The notes beneath the pieces were generated by a model, which saw nothing but the letters and a program-made list of their open reading frames with translations, was not told the origin of the DNA and did not search any database. This document shows, one piece after another, positions 1-11,259 of a stretch of DNA of 64,000 nucleotides (positions are counted from its first letter, which is position 1; every line of letters begins with the position of its first letter). Where the stretch lies: the NCBI RefSeq assembly GCF_000002425.4, contig NC_037254.1, positions 871,976 to 935,975 on the forward strand, written 5' to 3'. The DNA comes from Physcomitrium patens (taxonomy: Eukaryota > Streptophyta > Bryopsida > Funariales > Funariaceae). The position numbers were made by a program, and so were the translations under genes.

Positions 1-780
1 TCTCATTCACCCCGCTTGTAGCTTGGACTATCACACTACATACATCAAGCTCCTCTGGAACATTTAATGGACTAGGTTTTTGAGATCTTTTTAATTCTCT
101 CATTTCCACCTTCAAATCTTTCATACCTTTGATTAATTCTTCCAATGCTTGATTATGAATAATATTACTCATCTTTTGAATTGATGAGGAAGTTTGGACA
201 ATAAGCACTAGATCTACTTGTGCCAGATAATTCTAAGTCTTGAGTTTTTATTGCTTAGTCAAAAGTCCAATTTCTTCCTTCATCTTTCTCCAATCGTTAG
301 TAAAGCCATTCTTGGATGCTTTATCTGCTAAATGAAAGAGTAATTTTTTTCCAAAGTCATCATCTTCCAAAAATAACTTAGTTTTTCTTATATCCAGTAA
401 TTGCCTTTCACACCTTAGTAATAGACTGAATTTCTTCTCAAAATCCTTAATTAACTCACTTGGGCCCATTTGACATGCAAGCCTTTGTTCAATTTATTCT
501 AAAAATGACCTCTTGATCATTCTTTTTGAATCTTCTTCAAAAAATTCATCTTTGAGTCGTTCTATAAATTTGTTCTAAGAAATGGAGTCTTTATGCAACT
601 CTTTCACTCTTTCTCTAATCTTGGGAACAACAGCAAGATCAAAAGCAGAGATCATCTTTACCTCTAGAACTTGATGTACTTCTATCTCACATACGTAGAT
701 CCCAAGGAATTTGGTGATGTTTCATCCTTCAAATCTTCTAATCTTTTTTGAATTCACTTGCTCTTATATGAAGAAGTTTC
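1..780 (-). pseudogene. Retrotransposon gag relic, runs off the left edge
   Basis: The minus strand reads as the capsid (gag) region of an LTR retrotransposon. The clearest open stretch is 248-469 (73 aa, beginning MGPSELIKDFEKKF and ending KMKEEIGLLTKQ). The same protein continues on both sides with in-frame stops and frame changes, for example a VCSVIVQATSGVNE-like stretch at 1-60. The pattern of an FLED or FLQ-type acidic motif followed by GFTNDWRKMKEE resembles gag of plant gypsy-type elements. No intact start or zinc knuckle is visible inside the window. It lies downstream, in its own orientation, of the long LTR at 1268-2579, which may be its 5' LTR. Dead copy; the family assignment is inference. 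Confidence 0.55.
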
Positions 781-894
781 TTTCTTTAAAAATTTGTAAA
801 ACAAAAATAAAACAAAATATAAGAGAACCAAAACTCCCTTGAAGAGTCCTTATATCTCTCTCTTAAGATGGTTGCCTTTTTTTCTCCAAAATTT

Positions 895-1012
895 CTAACC
901 CTAAAATCTACCTCTCAATCCTAAATCCTAAATCCTACTTCGAAACCCTAAATCCTAAATCCTACTCTCAAACTTTAAACCCTAAACCTTACTCCCAAAT
1001 CCTAAAATCTTA
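895..1012. repeat. Degenerate telomere-like (CCCTAAA) array
   Basis: Copies of CCCTAAA and CCTAAAT recur about every 7-14 bases, with spacers such as CTACTCTCAAA. On the minus strand these read TTTAGGG and ATTTAGG, the plant telomere unit and telo-box core. The array is imperfect and short, so it is interstitial and not a chromosome end. Confidence 0.6.
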
Positions 1013-1067
1013 ATTCTTTTTCTATATATATATATTTATATTTTTTTTGAATATGTATATATTTTAA

Positions 1068-1094
<27 letters not shown>
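1068..1094. repeat. (TA)n microsatellite
   Basis: Uninterrupted alternating T and A. Confidence 0.9.
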
Positions 1095-1098
<4 letters not shown>

Positions 1099-1267
1099 TG
1101 AGGATTCTAGAGAATTGATACCTTCGTACTTTAAGCCACTACCAACTTGTAGCTTCTTCCTTTTTAGAGGAAGCTATATACCAATCTATTTGAAAGATGA
1201 ATATATAGAAGGCATAAGCATCACACATCATGCTACTATTAAAGAAAATTCCTTGCTCTTGCTATTG

Positions 1268-2579
1268 TGATGTAATACAACTATATCATGAAATTATAAT
1301 CAAAATTGAATTTTTAATTAATATCTAATTATCTTAGTTCAATTATAACTTGAAGTATCTAAATACGGCTTTTATAAAAGCCTCTTAGATTATTTTCTTA
1401 TCTTAATAATTAGTAGGTTGAAGATTAGTAATTTTACCTTCTAGGTTGTAGAAACTCTTCTTTTACCTTAGAAGGACCATAAATTGATGAAATCAGGTTA
1501 GAAGAGGTAAATAATTAGTATAGTTGGTACTAGAATAAAGTTTAAAGTAGGGTTGGGCTAAAAAATCCTTAAGATAGGATAGATTAATACTCGGGGGTCG
1601 ACCGTTTGTGAGATAGGGTCGAAATCAGACCTCTGGCCACTAAAACAACGGCCTACGGTAAAATAGGGTTTTATTCGAAGTTCAAAGGTTAGGGTTTGAG
1701 AGCTAGATTGAATTTCTTTCCAAAGACGTAAGAATTGTTGGAAGAAGGTTTTTGAGGACTTAGAATTTTTTTTTCAAAGTCAGGGTTTGTATCAGTGATT
1801 TGGGTTTTGTATAATATAATTAGGACTAGCAATTTTGGTTAGTTTGTGCAATTCGTGTCACATCTATGGTTGAAAATTTGATATTATTTGTATTATTGGG
1901 TGTACTAAGTTTATACAAAATTTCATGATCATCTAACGGTGTGGTTTAGAGATATCTTGTTTTTAGCACAAGAAGATTTCAGAAGGTGGCAGTTTGAGGT
2001 TGGCTAGGGTTTCTAAGATATCTGAAGATCTATTTGTCGGATTAAGGTGAAAATTGGCATGGTGTTGAAGGACTTGAAGATCAAGCTACACACCAATTTT
2101 GAGACAAAGTTAACGGTTGGAAAAGGAAAAATCATTGCTGGGATTTCTGCTTTACTTTTCAAGTTAGCGGCCGAGTGACATTAGTGCAATTTTTGGAGGT
2201 TTTCTCACAATCTATAAGTTGAATTGGGCTGAAAATTCTTGGGCATATAGAAGACTTATATTTAAAATTTCATGCAAAATTTGACATCAAGTAGACTGTC
2301 AAATTGGATGTTATAGCTTCTTAAAGCTCACTGATTAGGATTGGGCTCACAAGAAAAATCAAAATTGCTTAAATATGAAAGTAACAAGGTAATTGGGGAT
2401 TATGTATAGTTAAGACTATTAAGAAGAGTATTTTAAGCACTATTGAATTAGAATTCAAATTATATTCTTCTCGTTTGGACAAACCTATTAGAATTTCTTG
2501 GCTACTTATGAAATACAATCTCGCCTTCTACAGCTAGGTGCCCGATGCATTCTTGAGCAAAAAAACATATAATACGACA
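1268..2579 (-). repeat. Long LTR, family B (copy 1)
   Basis: About 1.3 kb here is recognisably similar, in reverse complement, to 21607-22937. Anchors include GAGTGACATTAGTGCA at about 2174 against the complementary TGCACTAATGTCACTC at about 22027, and shared ends. Read on the minus strand it begins TGTCGTATTATATG and ends ACATCACA, the TG...CA form of an LTR. No coding sequence is seen inside. The orientation is inferred from the adjacent gag relic. A weak match to the plant initiator-tRNA(Met) primer site follows its inner end, but with a two-base gap, so the link to the gag relic is tentative. Confidence 0.55.
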
Positions 2580-2800
2580 TCGTCCATAGGTAACAAGTGC
2601 CCTTGTCACCCAATATAATCTCCTAATGCAAGCATTGTGGGGCCAATCCTCTAGATATCTTTAATAAACTAATTAAGGATTTTTGGAGAACATTCTTCTC
2701 CCATCTCTCCTCTATGTGCATCCATGGAGATTCAAACTCAGGACCTTCTAGGTGCCACCTAAGCACCCTATCATCCATCCATCTCCACAAGCCCAAGTCA
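2580..2800 (-). mobile_element. Possible tRNA-derived SINE fragment
   Basis: On the minus strand, 2720-2775 contains a segment resembling the two RNA polymerase III promoter boxes of a tRNA. There is a GTGCTTAGGTGGC-like A box and, about 20 bases on, GAGTTTGAATCTCC, close to the B-box consensus GGTTCGANNCC. The box spacing is shorter than usual and no poly-A tail or target duplication is visible, so this is only a candidate. Confidence 0.25.
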
Positions 2801-3254
2801 CAGCTTTATGTCCATAGCCTCAATTCTTTCTCCTATAAGCTTACTGCTCGACCTCTTCCCCTTCTTTAAATCTCTATTTTTCACAAACCATAACTTACTT
2901 TTCTATAAAACTTTAAAAACCTATTTATAGACCTATTGAAATTATGTCTACAAATTTTTACATTAAATAGATACTTTAAAATTTTAATTATCCTAAATCC
3001 TAATTTTTCCTTGTATAAACTTATTTTTTAATATCTATCAACTACAAAACTTATTGCTAATAGAATTCACTCATTTATATATATTTTTTTATTAATATTT
3101 ATTCTAATCTAATACTTAATTAAATAATTAATTCTTATTTCCAATCATTTTTCTATATATTTTATTAAATAAGAAAACATAAGTTAAGAAATAATAGATT
3201 TAATAATTCTAATCTAGTTTTTACATATCGAGCTCAAACATGATACGAAAATAT
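2801..3254. other. AT-rich stretch with no recognisable feature
   Basis: No gene, RNA or clear repeat is seen. It separates the SINE-like segment from the point where the gypsy element at 3255-7246 stops abruptly inside integrase, so a deletion or later insertion removed the 3' part of that element. Confidence 0.4.
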
Positions 3255-3742
3255 AATCATGCTACTTCTTTTGGAATATATAATCAACCTTTGAAATAGA
3301 GTTGGTTGTTTTTGAACTCAAACTTAGAAGTATCTTGAGATTTAGAAGAAAGATTTTTGATATTATAAATAAGAGGATCAGAAGACATACTTGATTGGAT
3401 TTGTTTCATTAGGGTCAAATCAATAGTCAACATTGATTTCATTACTCAAAGACAAAAATGCTCTGGATTCAAGAAAATTATTCTTTATTGATCAAAAGAT
3501 GCATCTCCTTCTTTTGGTACAAGATAAGAATGTCTAGAAAGTGCGTCTGACAAATCTTCTGGTTTTCCAGGTTGATATGTGATCTTGAAATCAAATCTTG
3601 ATAAGGACATGCTCCAATGGGCTTGGCAACAATTTAAAACATGTATCGACATGAAATACTTGAGATTCTTATGATCTATATATACGATGACTGAATTAGA
3701 AGTGCCTTCTAGGTGATGATGCCATTCTTGAAATGAATCCAC
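3255..3742 (-). pseudogene. RNase H C-terminal part and start of integrase, family-A copy 1
   Basis: 3485-3742 is open for 85 aa and contains VYIDHKNLKYF, SLSRFDFKITYQPGKPEDLSDALSRH, the end of the gypsy RNase H domain (usual form DHKNLxYF ... PGKxNxxADALSR). Integrase N-terminal sequence follows with stops and is cut at about 3255. Confidence 0.8.
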
Positions 3743-4866
3743 GATTGCAAGAAGCTCTTTATTGTGGATTTCATAGTTAATCTCAGCCGCTGAAATTTTT
3801 TTTAAATGAAAAGATGCTTGGTGAAGTTTATCATCTACTTCTATTTATAATAATACAACACCTAAAGTAAAGTTTGATGCATCTATTTCCATAAAAATAC
3901 CTTAAAAAAGTTGACGCAATATAAGATTGGTACAGAAATAAAGGCTGACTTCAAAGTTTCAAAAGATGCTTTAGCTCTTTTGCTCCAGTCAAGAATATCT
4001 TTGCAAGTCAAATGTGTGAGTGGAGCTACAACTTGAGAGAAGTCTTTGATGAAGATTTAATAATAGTTGGCAAAGTCCAAAAAGCATTGAACATCTCTTA
4101 TCATTTTTGAAATTTTCCAATTCATAATTATTTGAACTTTCTTAGGATCTATCATAAGTCTATTATTTGAAATGATGTATCTTAAGAAGTCGACTTGAGT
4201 AGTATGGAATACACACTTTTATATCTTGGCATAGAGTCTCGCATCTTTTAATTTTTGTAATACATGACGAACATAAAGTTCATGTTCATTTGTATTCTTA
4301 GAATAGATCAACATACCATCAAGATAACAAACAACAAAATTGTCCAAAAACTTTCAAAAAACATCATTCATTAAATATTGAAAAGTTGTTGATATATTTA
4401 TAAATCCAAAAGGTATGACGTTGTATTCAAAATGCCCATACCTAGTTCAAAATGCAATCTTCTATTCATTTCCTTCTTTAATATGTACTAGATTGTATAC
4501 TCTCCATAGATCTATTTTTGTATAGAACTTAATTTGATTCAATTGATCGAGAAGTCCGGATATCAAAGGTAGAAAGTACCTATTCTTCATGGTAATCTTG
4601 TTGAGTCCTCAATAATCAGCACACATCCATAATGATCCATCTTTCTTCTTCACAAATAAGATTGAAGCTCCTGCTTGTGATTTGGAATAATCTATGAAAT
4701 TCTTGGCCAGATTTTCTTCAATATATTCCTTGAGTTCAGTGAATTCATTTTGTGATAAACTATAAATTGGTCTAAATGGTAGTTGTATTCTTTCTTGAAG
4801 GTCAATTGAACAGCCATAGGAGTGATATTCTGGAAGAGTATCTATATTCTTCTTCTCAAATACATC
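3743..4866 (-). pseudogene. Reverse transcriptase of family-A copy 1
   Basis: The minus strand gives gypsy RT blocks interrupted by stops. They include FVKKKDGSLWMCADY near 4650, the palm block around 4390-4450 (GHFEYNVIPFG), and YLDG where the catalytic YLDD is expected (near 4330). Connection sequence leading into RNase H follows (EIDASNFTLGVVL near 3880). The second active-site aspartate has become glycine. Dead. Confidence 0.8.
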
Positions 4867-5469
4867 TTAAAATTCTTGATATTGGTTGGAAATGCGACTT
4901 GAAGACTTTGCATCATTAGAAATAAGTGTGGCATAAATGATACAAGGTAACCCTTTTTTTATAGCATACAAAAAAGCTCTTGCATCTACAAACATAGGTT
5001 TAATTGGACTAGAATTATGACTTTTTACTAAATTAATTTTACTCTTAATTATACTTTTAGAAAAGTCAAGAGTACAAGAAATCCAATCTTTGTAAGGATT
5101 ATACTTTTTTAACCATGATAAATCTAAAATGACTGGATTAGAAAGAAATCTAATTATATTAAACATTATGCAACTACTATGACCATTTATTACTACATCT
5201 ATAGAAAGTATTTCATGAATAATAATTCCAAAAGACAACGGACGACCATCTATAACTTCTACATGAACACATTTGATTTTTTGTACTAACAGTATTTTAT
5301 GACTTTTAACAAATTCTACATCTAAGAAACAAGGTGAGGCTCTTGAATCTATTAAGGTAGAGGCTTTATAATTATTAGGTCCTAAATGTACATCTATCAT
5401 AAAATAAGGAGAGGGTTCTGAAGAAAGGATAGGACTTTCATTAGAAATTGTATAAGATTCCAGTTCCAT
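4867..5469 (-). pseudogene. Retropepsin (aspartic protease) of family-A copy 1
   Basis: An open stretch of 200 aa with the retropepsin pattern: YFMIDVHLGPNNYKASTLIDSRAS, a central hydrophobic strand, and later VILDLSWLKKYNP, the usual ILGxxWLxxxNP flank. The catalytic triplet, normally D-S/T-G, reads D-S-R, with AGA where a GGA glycine is expected. The two other copies in the window share this. Retropepsins cut the gag-pol polyprotein; a DSR active site would not be expected to work. Confidence 0.8.
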
Positions 5470-5483
5470 GGTCCCTATTGTAG

Positions 5484-6440
5484 CTAGACAAATTCATTTT
5501 CTGTCACATTATCTTCTTTGATAGATGTGCTCTTCATTTTGTGATTTTGTTGCTTCTTTAGATAATATTGAGCAGTATGTTTAGGTTCTCTATAATATAA
5601 GCACAATCCTTTTTGATGGCGATGAGTCTTTTCTTGTTTGATAAGAGGTTTAAAATGTATCATATCAATTTCCATATCCTCTATTTTTGAATGTATATAT
5701 TGAGGAGATGTTGGTGTTGCCATCAAATTGTAGTAACGTTGAGGTTCATTTGTATGACTCTTAGATCAAAATTCAAAAAGTCGAGTGTCACATTTTCAAG
5801 CAAAGTCAATTGCTTGACTCAATATTTGAGGTTCAAGTAAGTTGAGCATCAATTTCTTTACTTCATATTGTAATCCATAGAGAAATTGGCTAATAATTGT
5901 AGCATCATCCCACTTCATATCAATTGCAAGTTATCAAAATTATGAAGCATATAACATTACAAATCAATTGCCTTGTTGCAAAATACAAATCTTGTTGGTT
6001 ACAACACCAATTGCATCATGTTTTCCATACATGAACCAAAATTCTACCAAAAATGCCTCTAGTTTATCTAATATTGGATCTTGTCGTTCAAGAAAAGATG
6101 AAAATCACATTAGTGCTGAACTTAAAAGAAGTGTGCCAATGAATCTAACTTGTGATCCTGGAATTGGATAGCTTTGAGGTTAAAGTTCAATTATAAGTTG
6201 TACTTAATTGATAAATCCTCAAAATTTGGATCTTGTACTATCTAACTTCTGGAGCAGGGTAATTCTTGGTTTTCTATTACTTGAAGGATGTTCTACTATA
6301 GGTGGAAGAACATGATTTGGTACAGATATTGAAGCAACTCTAATCATCTCTATATCTTCACTTCTTGCCATTCTTATTAATCCTTGTGGTGGTAAGCTAA
6401 GTTGATACATCGCAAGCATTAATTTTCTCAATTGTTTTTA
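5484..6440 (-). pseudogene. gag of family-A copy 1, with degenerate zinc knuckle
   Basis: The N-terminal part (6219-6431: MRKLMLAMYQLSLPPQGLIR and on) matches 45121-45309 of the plus-strand copy. The C-terminal part (5484-5726) contains CLYYREPKHTAQYY, a CX2CX4HX4C knuckle in which the second and last cysteines have become tyrosine, each a single G-to-A change. The middle is broken by stops. Gag would package element RNA in virus-like particles; this copy cannot. Confidence 0.7.
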
Positions 6441-6656
6441 CATTTATGCCATTGAACTCTTCATTTCAACAAGCTCTTACATAATAAAATTCAAAAAAAT
6501 ATTTAATACCACTCAAGATAAGTAAAAAAAATGACTTGAGGATAAAAAAAATACTAAAAATAAAATTAGTTTAGAAGAGGATAATCCACAACTTCTAATA
6601 CGCTTATGTCTTATCATAAAAAAGAGGTAATCTACTCTTAATCAAGACAAGACAAA

Positions 6657-6668
6657 GCTCTGATACTA
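6657..6668 (-). other. Primer binding site, initiator-tRNA(Met) type, offset from the LTR
   Basis: The minus strand reads TAGTATCAGAGC, one mismatch from TGGTATCAGAGC, the standard plant site complementary to the 3' end of initiator tRNA(Met). About 20 bases separate it from the LTR end at 6689, far more than the usual few. The gap is also present in the copies at 33.1 kb and 44.86 kb. Confidence 0.65.
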
Positions 6669-6688
6669 TAAGTGTAATCTTATCAATC

Positions 6689-7246
6689 TGTCAAGGACAT
6701 GAACTAAAAGATGATACATTAATTAATGAAATCCATGTCAAAGAAAGAATGATAAATTAGAAATAAGAAAGTACGTATATTAAAAGAAGCTGAAAAGGCT
6801 TATTGCCAAAAGACAAGAAAACTTGAGACTCTTAAAACTAGATTAGAAGCAAAAAAGGAGTTGATAAGAGTGAAGAGGGCTTCATTCTTGTCTCTATATA
6901 TACTATCTAACTAAGGGCTACGTAGTGATGTTCTATAGGACCTCCAATGTGTGTTGATTTTATAGAACACATGCCTTGACTTACAAGGTAAGTTTTTCTA
7001 TGTGTGGGATACATAGTTAGTTTGGTCTTCAAGCTAACAACATGTGTGGCACATGGCCAACTTATTGACCACATTTCTAACCCAAAAAGTCAATTAAAGA
7101 TACCTATAAAGTCTAAGTAGCATCTATAAAGCTTCTAGAAAGCTTCCATAGAAGATATTATAGAATTAAATTACTTTTATCTACTTCTACTTACTTCTAT
7201 CTATTTATAGAAGTAATTACTTACTTACATGCATATGTTCATGACA
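6689..7246 (-). repeat. 5' LTR of family-A gypsy copy 1
   Basis: 558 bp with TG...CA ends (TGTCATGAAC... to ...CCTTGACA on the minus strand). It is closely similar to the solo LTR at 24028-24579, whose ends are fixed by a target duplication. It carries the conserved TATA stretch and the short inverted repeat found in every copy of this LTR. Confidence 0.9.
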
Positions 7247-8298
7247 CCATGTATTGAAGAAGAGGATGATCACATCTATGTACTAGCATATTCAATATCA
7301 ACACAATCCTAAATTTTCTAATTTTTGCGAAAGCTATGAAGCATTGACTTGGATGACTTCACACACTTTCACATCTCTTTTGCACATATGTTCAAGTCAT
7401 CATTTTTTACTAGCTATAATTTTTTAATTTTCTTTAAAAGACATATGCCTTTTATTAATATTTTTTCAAATTTCTACATGGTATAAATCATGTGTAGTTA
7501 GATATTGTAAACAATATCTAAAAATTCTTCAAAATTATGGAGATTATCTTAAAACATTTCTAAAATAATCTATTAATACTTTATTCATGTTACTAATTTA
7601 TATCCTTGGAGAAAAAAATTAAAAATTAAAAATTAAATAAAGAAATTAAAAAAACAATGGCACTTATTACTATAACTGTAAAACACTATCAATAAATTAA
7701 AATACAGTAAGTAAATATTCTTCACAACTTGTGAGCTTAGTCATAATGAAACTCATGTAAGTTTTAAACTGAGATGGATCAAATTTCACACTAATAGCTT
7801 TTTAGAAAATGGCACTAAAATTAGAGTTAGAGGAATGGCTAAGGGATTGGGTACTTTCACTTATTACCATGGTGGTCATATAGAGCTACATAGAAGAGAG
7901 TAAAATCCACCAACCAATCATCTTCTGAGAGTTACAGTAAATTCAAGTAATAATATAACTAACTATTGCTACTGCTATCATGTTTTAATTTTCTCACCTT
8001 AAAAATATTATCCAATTTAGGTGAGCTGGCTACTTGGCTCCCACCATGATAAGGGCCATAAAATACAAATTTGGCCATCCTCTCCAAACCACATGACATT
8101 AAAATTTTACGTGCACTATTTCGACGTGAGGAATGATTGAAGTATGTGATTAGATGTGCATGTATAAGCAAACTAATTTATGGGGCTTTTTATTGTTCTG
8201 TTCGCTTCATCTAAAATTGTGCATACTTAATTTTATTTCTTTATAGCAATCAATCTCTACATATTTTTAAATTAAAAATTAAAAGATAAAAAATAAGA

Positions 8299-8329
<31 letters not shown>

Positions 8330-8350
8330 TATTCATGTATTTATAATTTG
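7247..8350. other. AT-rich DNA, nothing recognised
   Basis: No gene or known element could be recognised. Short ORFs here, such as 7959-8171, have no family signature. A (TA)n microsatellite sits at 8307-8332. Confidence 0.4.
8307..8332. repeat. (TA)n microsatellite
   Basis: Uninterrupted alternating A and T after an A-rich run. Confidence 0.9.
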
Positions 8351-8771
8351 GTGTTAGAATTGTTAGGAATTAATGAAGAAAGAAGAATTCTAGAACCTCA
8401 AGAGACTGGTGTATATGAAAAGTCCATTTGTTGGAGAAAACACTATGTATATCTCATGTTTTAAATGTATTCTTTCATAATTAGTGCCTTCTTGTAGAAG
8501 GTGAATTCTATATCTCCATGAAAAGAATGAACATGTCATTTCCTCCAAAGAAATTTTGGAAACCCATACAACAAGGTCTCTAAATCTCCTACTATATTTG
8601 GATAGATTATGATTGTTTAGGAATGAATGAACAAATTGTGAGCCATAAATTGTGTACCAAACTTATATTCACTTAATTTTTGGGATTTTGATAAAATATA
8701 GTAATATTTATTTATTAATTGTCAAAAATAGAGGTTGTTAGGAAAAATAAAATTAGTTGTAATTGAAGGAT

Positions 8772-8960
8772 GGTGGAAAATGATAGAAAGTTATTCCACT
8801 CTTGAAGCCACAAGTGATGGTGAAGGAAGAAGATAAAAAATTACTCTACTCTTGAAGCAACAAAAGATAGTGAGGGAAGAAGATAGAGAGTTATTTTATT
8901 CTTGAAGCCACAAGTGATGGTGAGAGAAGAAGATGGAGAGCTATTCTAATCTTCAACCAT
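8772..8960. repeat. 50-bp tandem repeat, about 3.8 copies
   Basis: Units start at 8772 (47 bp), 8819, 8869 and 8919. Each has the plan GGTGA-GGAAGAAGAT, then AGTTATT, then CTCTTGAAGCCACAAGTGAT, with scattered substitutions. The last unit is incomplete. Confidence 0.85.
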
Positions 8961-9680
8961 TACTTCTACAACAACAAATCAAATCATTTCTTAGAGAATC
9001 TCTTTCAAAGGTTAATATTTCTAAGTTAGTAAATTGTTTTGTATAAGTTGTCACTAATTAAGTTATTAGGAATTAAAAACCTATGCATTGATTGATATCC
9101 GTAGTAATTTTTCATCACCTTGTGGCAAATGGATCCCAACCATTGGTTCTTTCTATAAAAGGCATTGGTTGGAGATTATGGGAGGTGTAGGTTGACTTCT
9201 TAATGACAAATTGTACTACTTGTATGGATTAGCTTGTAAGAAGACTCTTGAATTAGTTTTTACTTGCAAATTACCAGCAATGTTAATTATTGATAAATGG
9301 CTTGAGGGCTTGCATATATAAGGCCCTTTCAAAGCCTTGTTCTCTTTCTCTCACCTTTGGTTTGAGTCCTTGGTGAAGGTGGCCTATTGAGGCACCAAAG
9401 AGTTGTAGTATGTTATTTTGTTATAAACTTATGTTATAAGTTGTTTGTTTCATATCCTTGCTGATCTTCTTAGAGCTCACTATTAGTAGGATTATTTTCT
9501 TGTTTAGACATGTCCATTGTGTAAGACAGAGAGAGTTAGTAAGGTTATGTAAAAGAATCATCAAGTTTGGAGTTGAAATAAAAAAGTTATGAGGATTTGA
9601 AGTTGGGAGGTTTTTTTTGTTGTTGCTATTGCTCTGCCTTACACAGTGAGGTGGCTGCTGCTGCTACTCTACCCTTGCAC

Positions 9681-9883
9681 TGTTTTCATCCAACTGTACC
9701 TGTTTTCATCCCACCGGGCGGTTTCCATCTAACAGCACTGTCTTCATCCGATTGTACTGTTTCTGTCCAACTGAGCCTGTTTTCATCCAATTGTGTTGTT
9801 TTCATCCAGCAACACTGTTTCCATCCTGCAATGCCTGTTTTCATCTAGCAGGGCTTGTTTTCATCTGACTGCTTGTTCTATCC
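9681..9883. repeat. Minisatellite with a 20-bp unit, about 10 copies
   Basis: The unit TGTTTTCATCCAACTGTACC recurs with variants (for example TGTTTTCATCCAATTGTGTT and GTTTCCATCCTGCAATGCC). It is less AT-rich than its surroundings. It creates a short repetitive ORF that is not a gene. Confidence 0.85.
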
Positions 9884-10140
9884 ATTTTTTTTCTCATCCA
9901 GCTACTTCTTTTTGCTAGTTCTATCTAATTCTTTTGTCTTTCTTATTTTGTTATTTATCACTTGTTTTATGTTAAATCAAATGGTAACCATTGCTTGGAA
10001 GGCATTATCTAGGTAGTTACAAATCAATTGATTAACTAATCAACCATTGAAATAAACTCAATTAATTCCTACTATCTTCTAAAATTTGTTGCGCAGTTAT
10101 TTTTTCTCTTAAGGTAAAGTAGGGAGGAATTTTTAGCCCA

Positions 10141-11208
10141 CAAAAATATATAATAAAGTAAAATTATTGTAGTTGGTGGTTAGGTTTGGTACAAAATAAG
10201 TCAATTTTAGAAAAAAGATACTACATGCTATGATGTGAATGGTTGATATCCATGTAAAGATGACATAGAAATTCATTTTAAGAAGCAAGTGTATTGAAGT
10301 TGATCTTAAGTTATGATAAGTTATTTTAAATCCTATTTTATTAGTAAACCAAATAGAATCTATATTAACTTCAAGATTCTAAAACCAAAATTATGGTTAA
10401 ATATTTCTAAACTAGAAAAATAAGGAATTATGGATTATTTAATGATTTTCATCTATTTCATATATCTTCAATTGTATAGAATGTTGTGTCTTAGCCTAAG
10501 ACTTTAATTCCTTATCACCTATACATCTAAAATTTATATGATATATACATTTAACTTTTTTTCAATCATCTATGGTTTTTTTTTATTAATTCATTTTTTT
10601 TTAATTTTTATATTAGTTGAAAAAAATTTGAATAATATACATTCTTAAAATTACTATATAGTAAATATTTTATAAGTGATAGTTTAAACTTATGTTACTC
10701 CAAAAATTATGATTTTTATAATTAAATTATTTTTAAAATATTAAATTTAGTAATTAAATTAATTTAATAACTTTAAAAATTTCTATATTAAAAATTCATC
10801 ATTTTAAGTCCATTACAATCAATATATGTTTGATGGAAAAAAAATAATTAACCATTTTAAGATATTTTTATGATGAAATTTCAACATCTTGGTTTTATAG
10901 GAACAACCTTGAGCACCTAGGAGCTAATATTTTTGGTGTGTCTTGATTGTCATGATATTTTTAAATAGTTATGTGAATATTATTTTCAACAATGTATCAC
11001 AAAATTATCCACATAAAATTATTCAAAGATTTTAAAAAATAAATAATAAAATCATAAATATCAAATGCTATTATTTTACATTATATGCTTCTTTTTGGCT
11101 TTTTTTTTTTCCATTTAAGTTTCTTTTAATATCTTATTTTCAAAATAATCAAAATATTTTTTAATTATTTTATAAAAAAACATAAATAAGAATATTATAT
11201 TAAAAAAT

Positions 11209-11259
<51 letters not shown>

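Larger units (their letters stand above)
781..1267. other. Probable leader of the gag relic, simple-sequence rich
   Basis: No coding potential is seen. The stretch holds a degenerate telomere-like array and a TA microsatellite (listed separately). The rest is AT-rich unique-looking DNA. Its position between a gag relic and an LTR suggests a decayed 5' leader. Confidence 0.35.
3255..7246 (-). mobile_element. Ty3/gypsy element, family A, copy 1, truncated at its 3' end
   Basis: On the minus strand the order is 5' LTR (6689-7246), primer site, gag, protease, reverse transcriptase, RNase H, then the first part of integrase. This is the gypsy order. The element stops near 3255 in integrase and has no 3' LTR in place. 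All frames carry stops. The same family recurs at 21060-26000, 32860-33643 and 44308-51397, which confirms the boundaries. It cannot move by itself. Confidence 0.85.
8351..10140. other. Unassigned, possibly a decayed LTR element with a TATA box
   Basis: TGTTAGGAAAAATA at about 8738 resembles the start of a copia-type LTR, and a strong TATA motif (TATATAAGG, 9315-9323) lies 0.6 kb further on, followed by a CT-rich stretch. Two tandem arrays (8772-8960 and 9681-9883) lie inside. No pol domain was found, so the LTR idea is a guess. Confidence 0.25.

Noticed and set aside
9597-9848. ORF of 83 codons with repeated phenylalanine-isoleucine-histidine
   Set aside because: It is a by-product of the 20-bp minisatellite and has no family signature.
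8772-9883. Regular repeats considered as a CRISPR-like array
   Set aside because: The units are contiguous without unique spacers, and the context is a eukaryotic repeat region.
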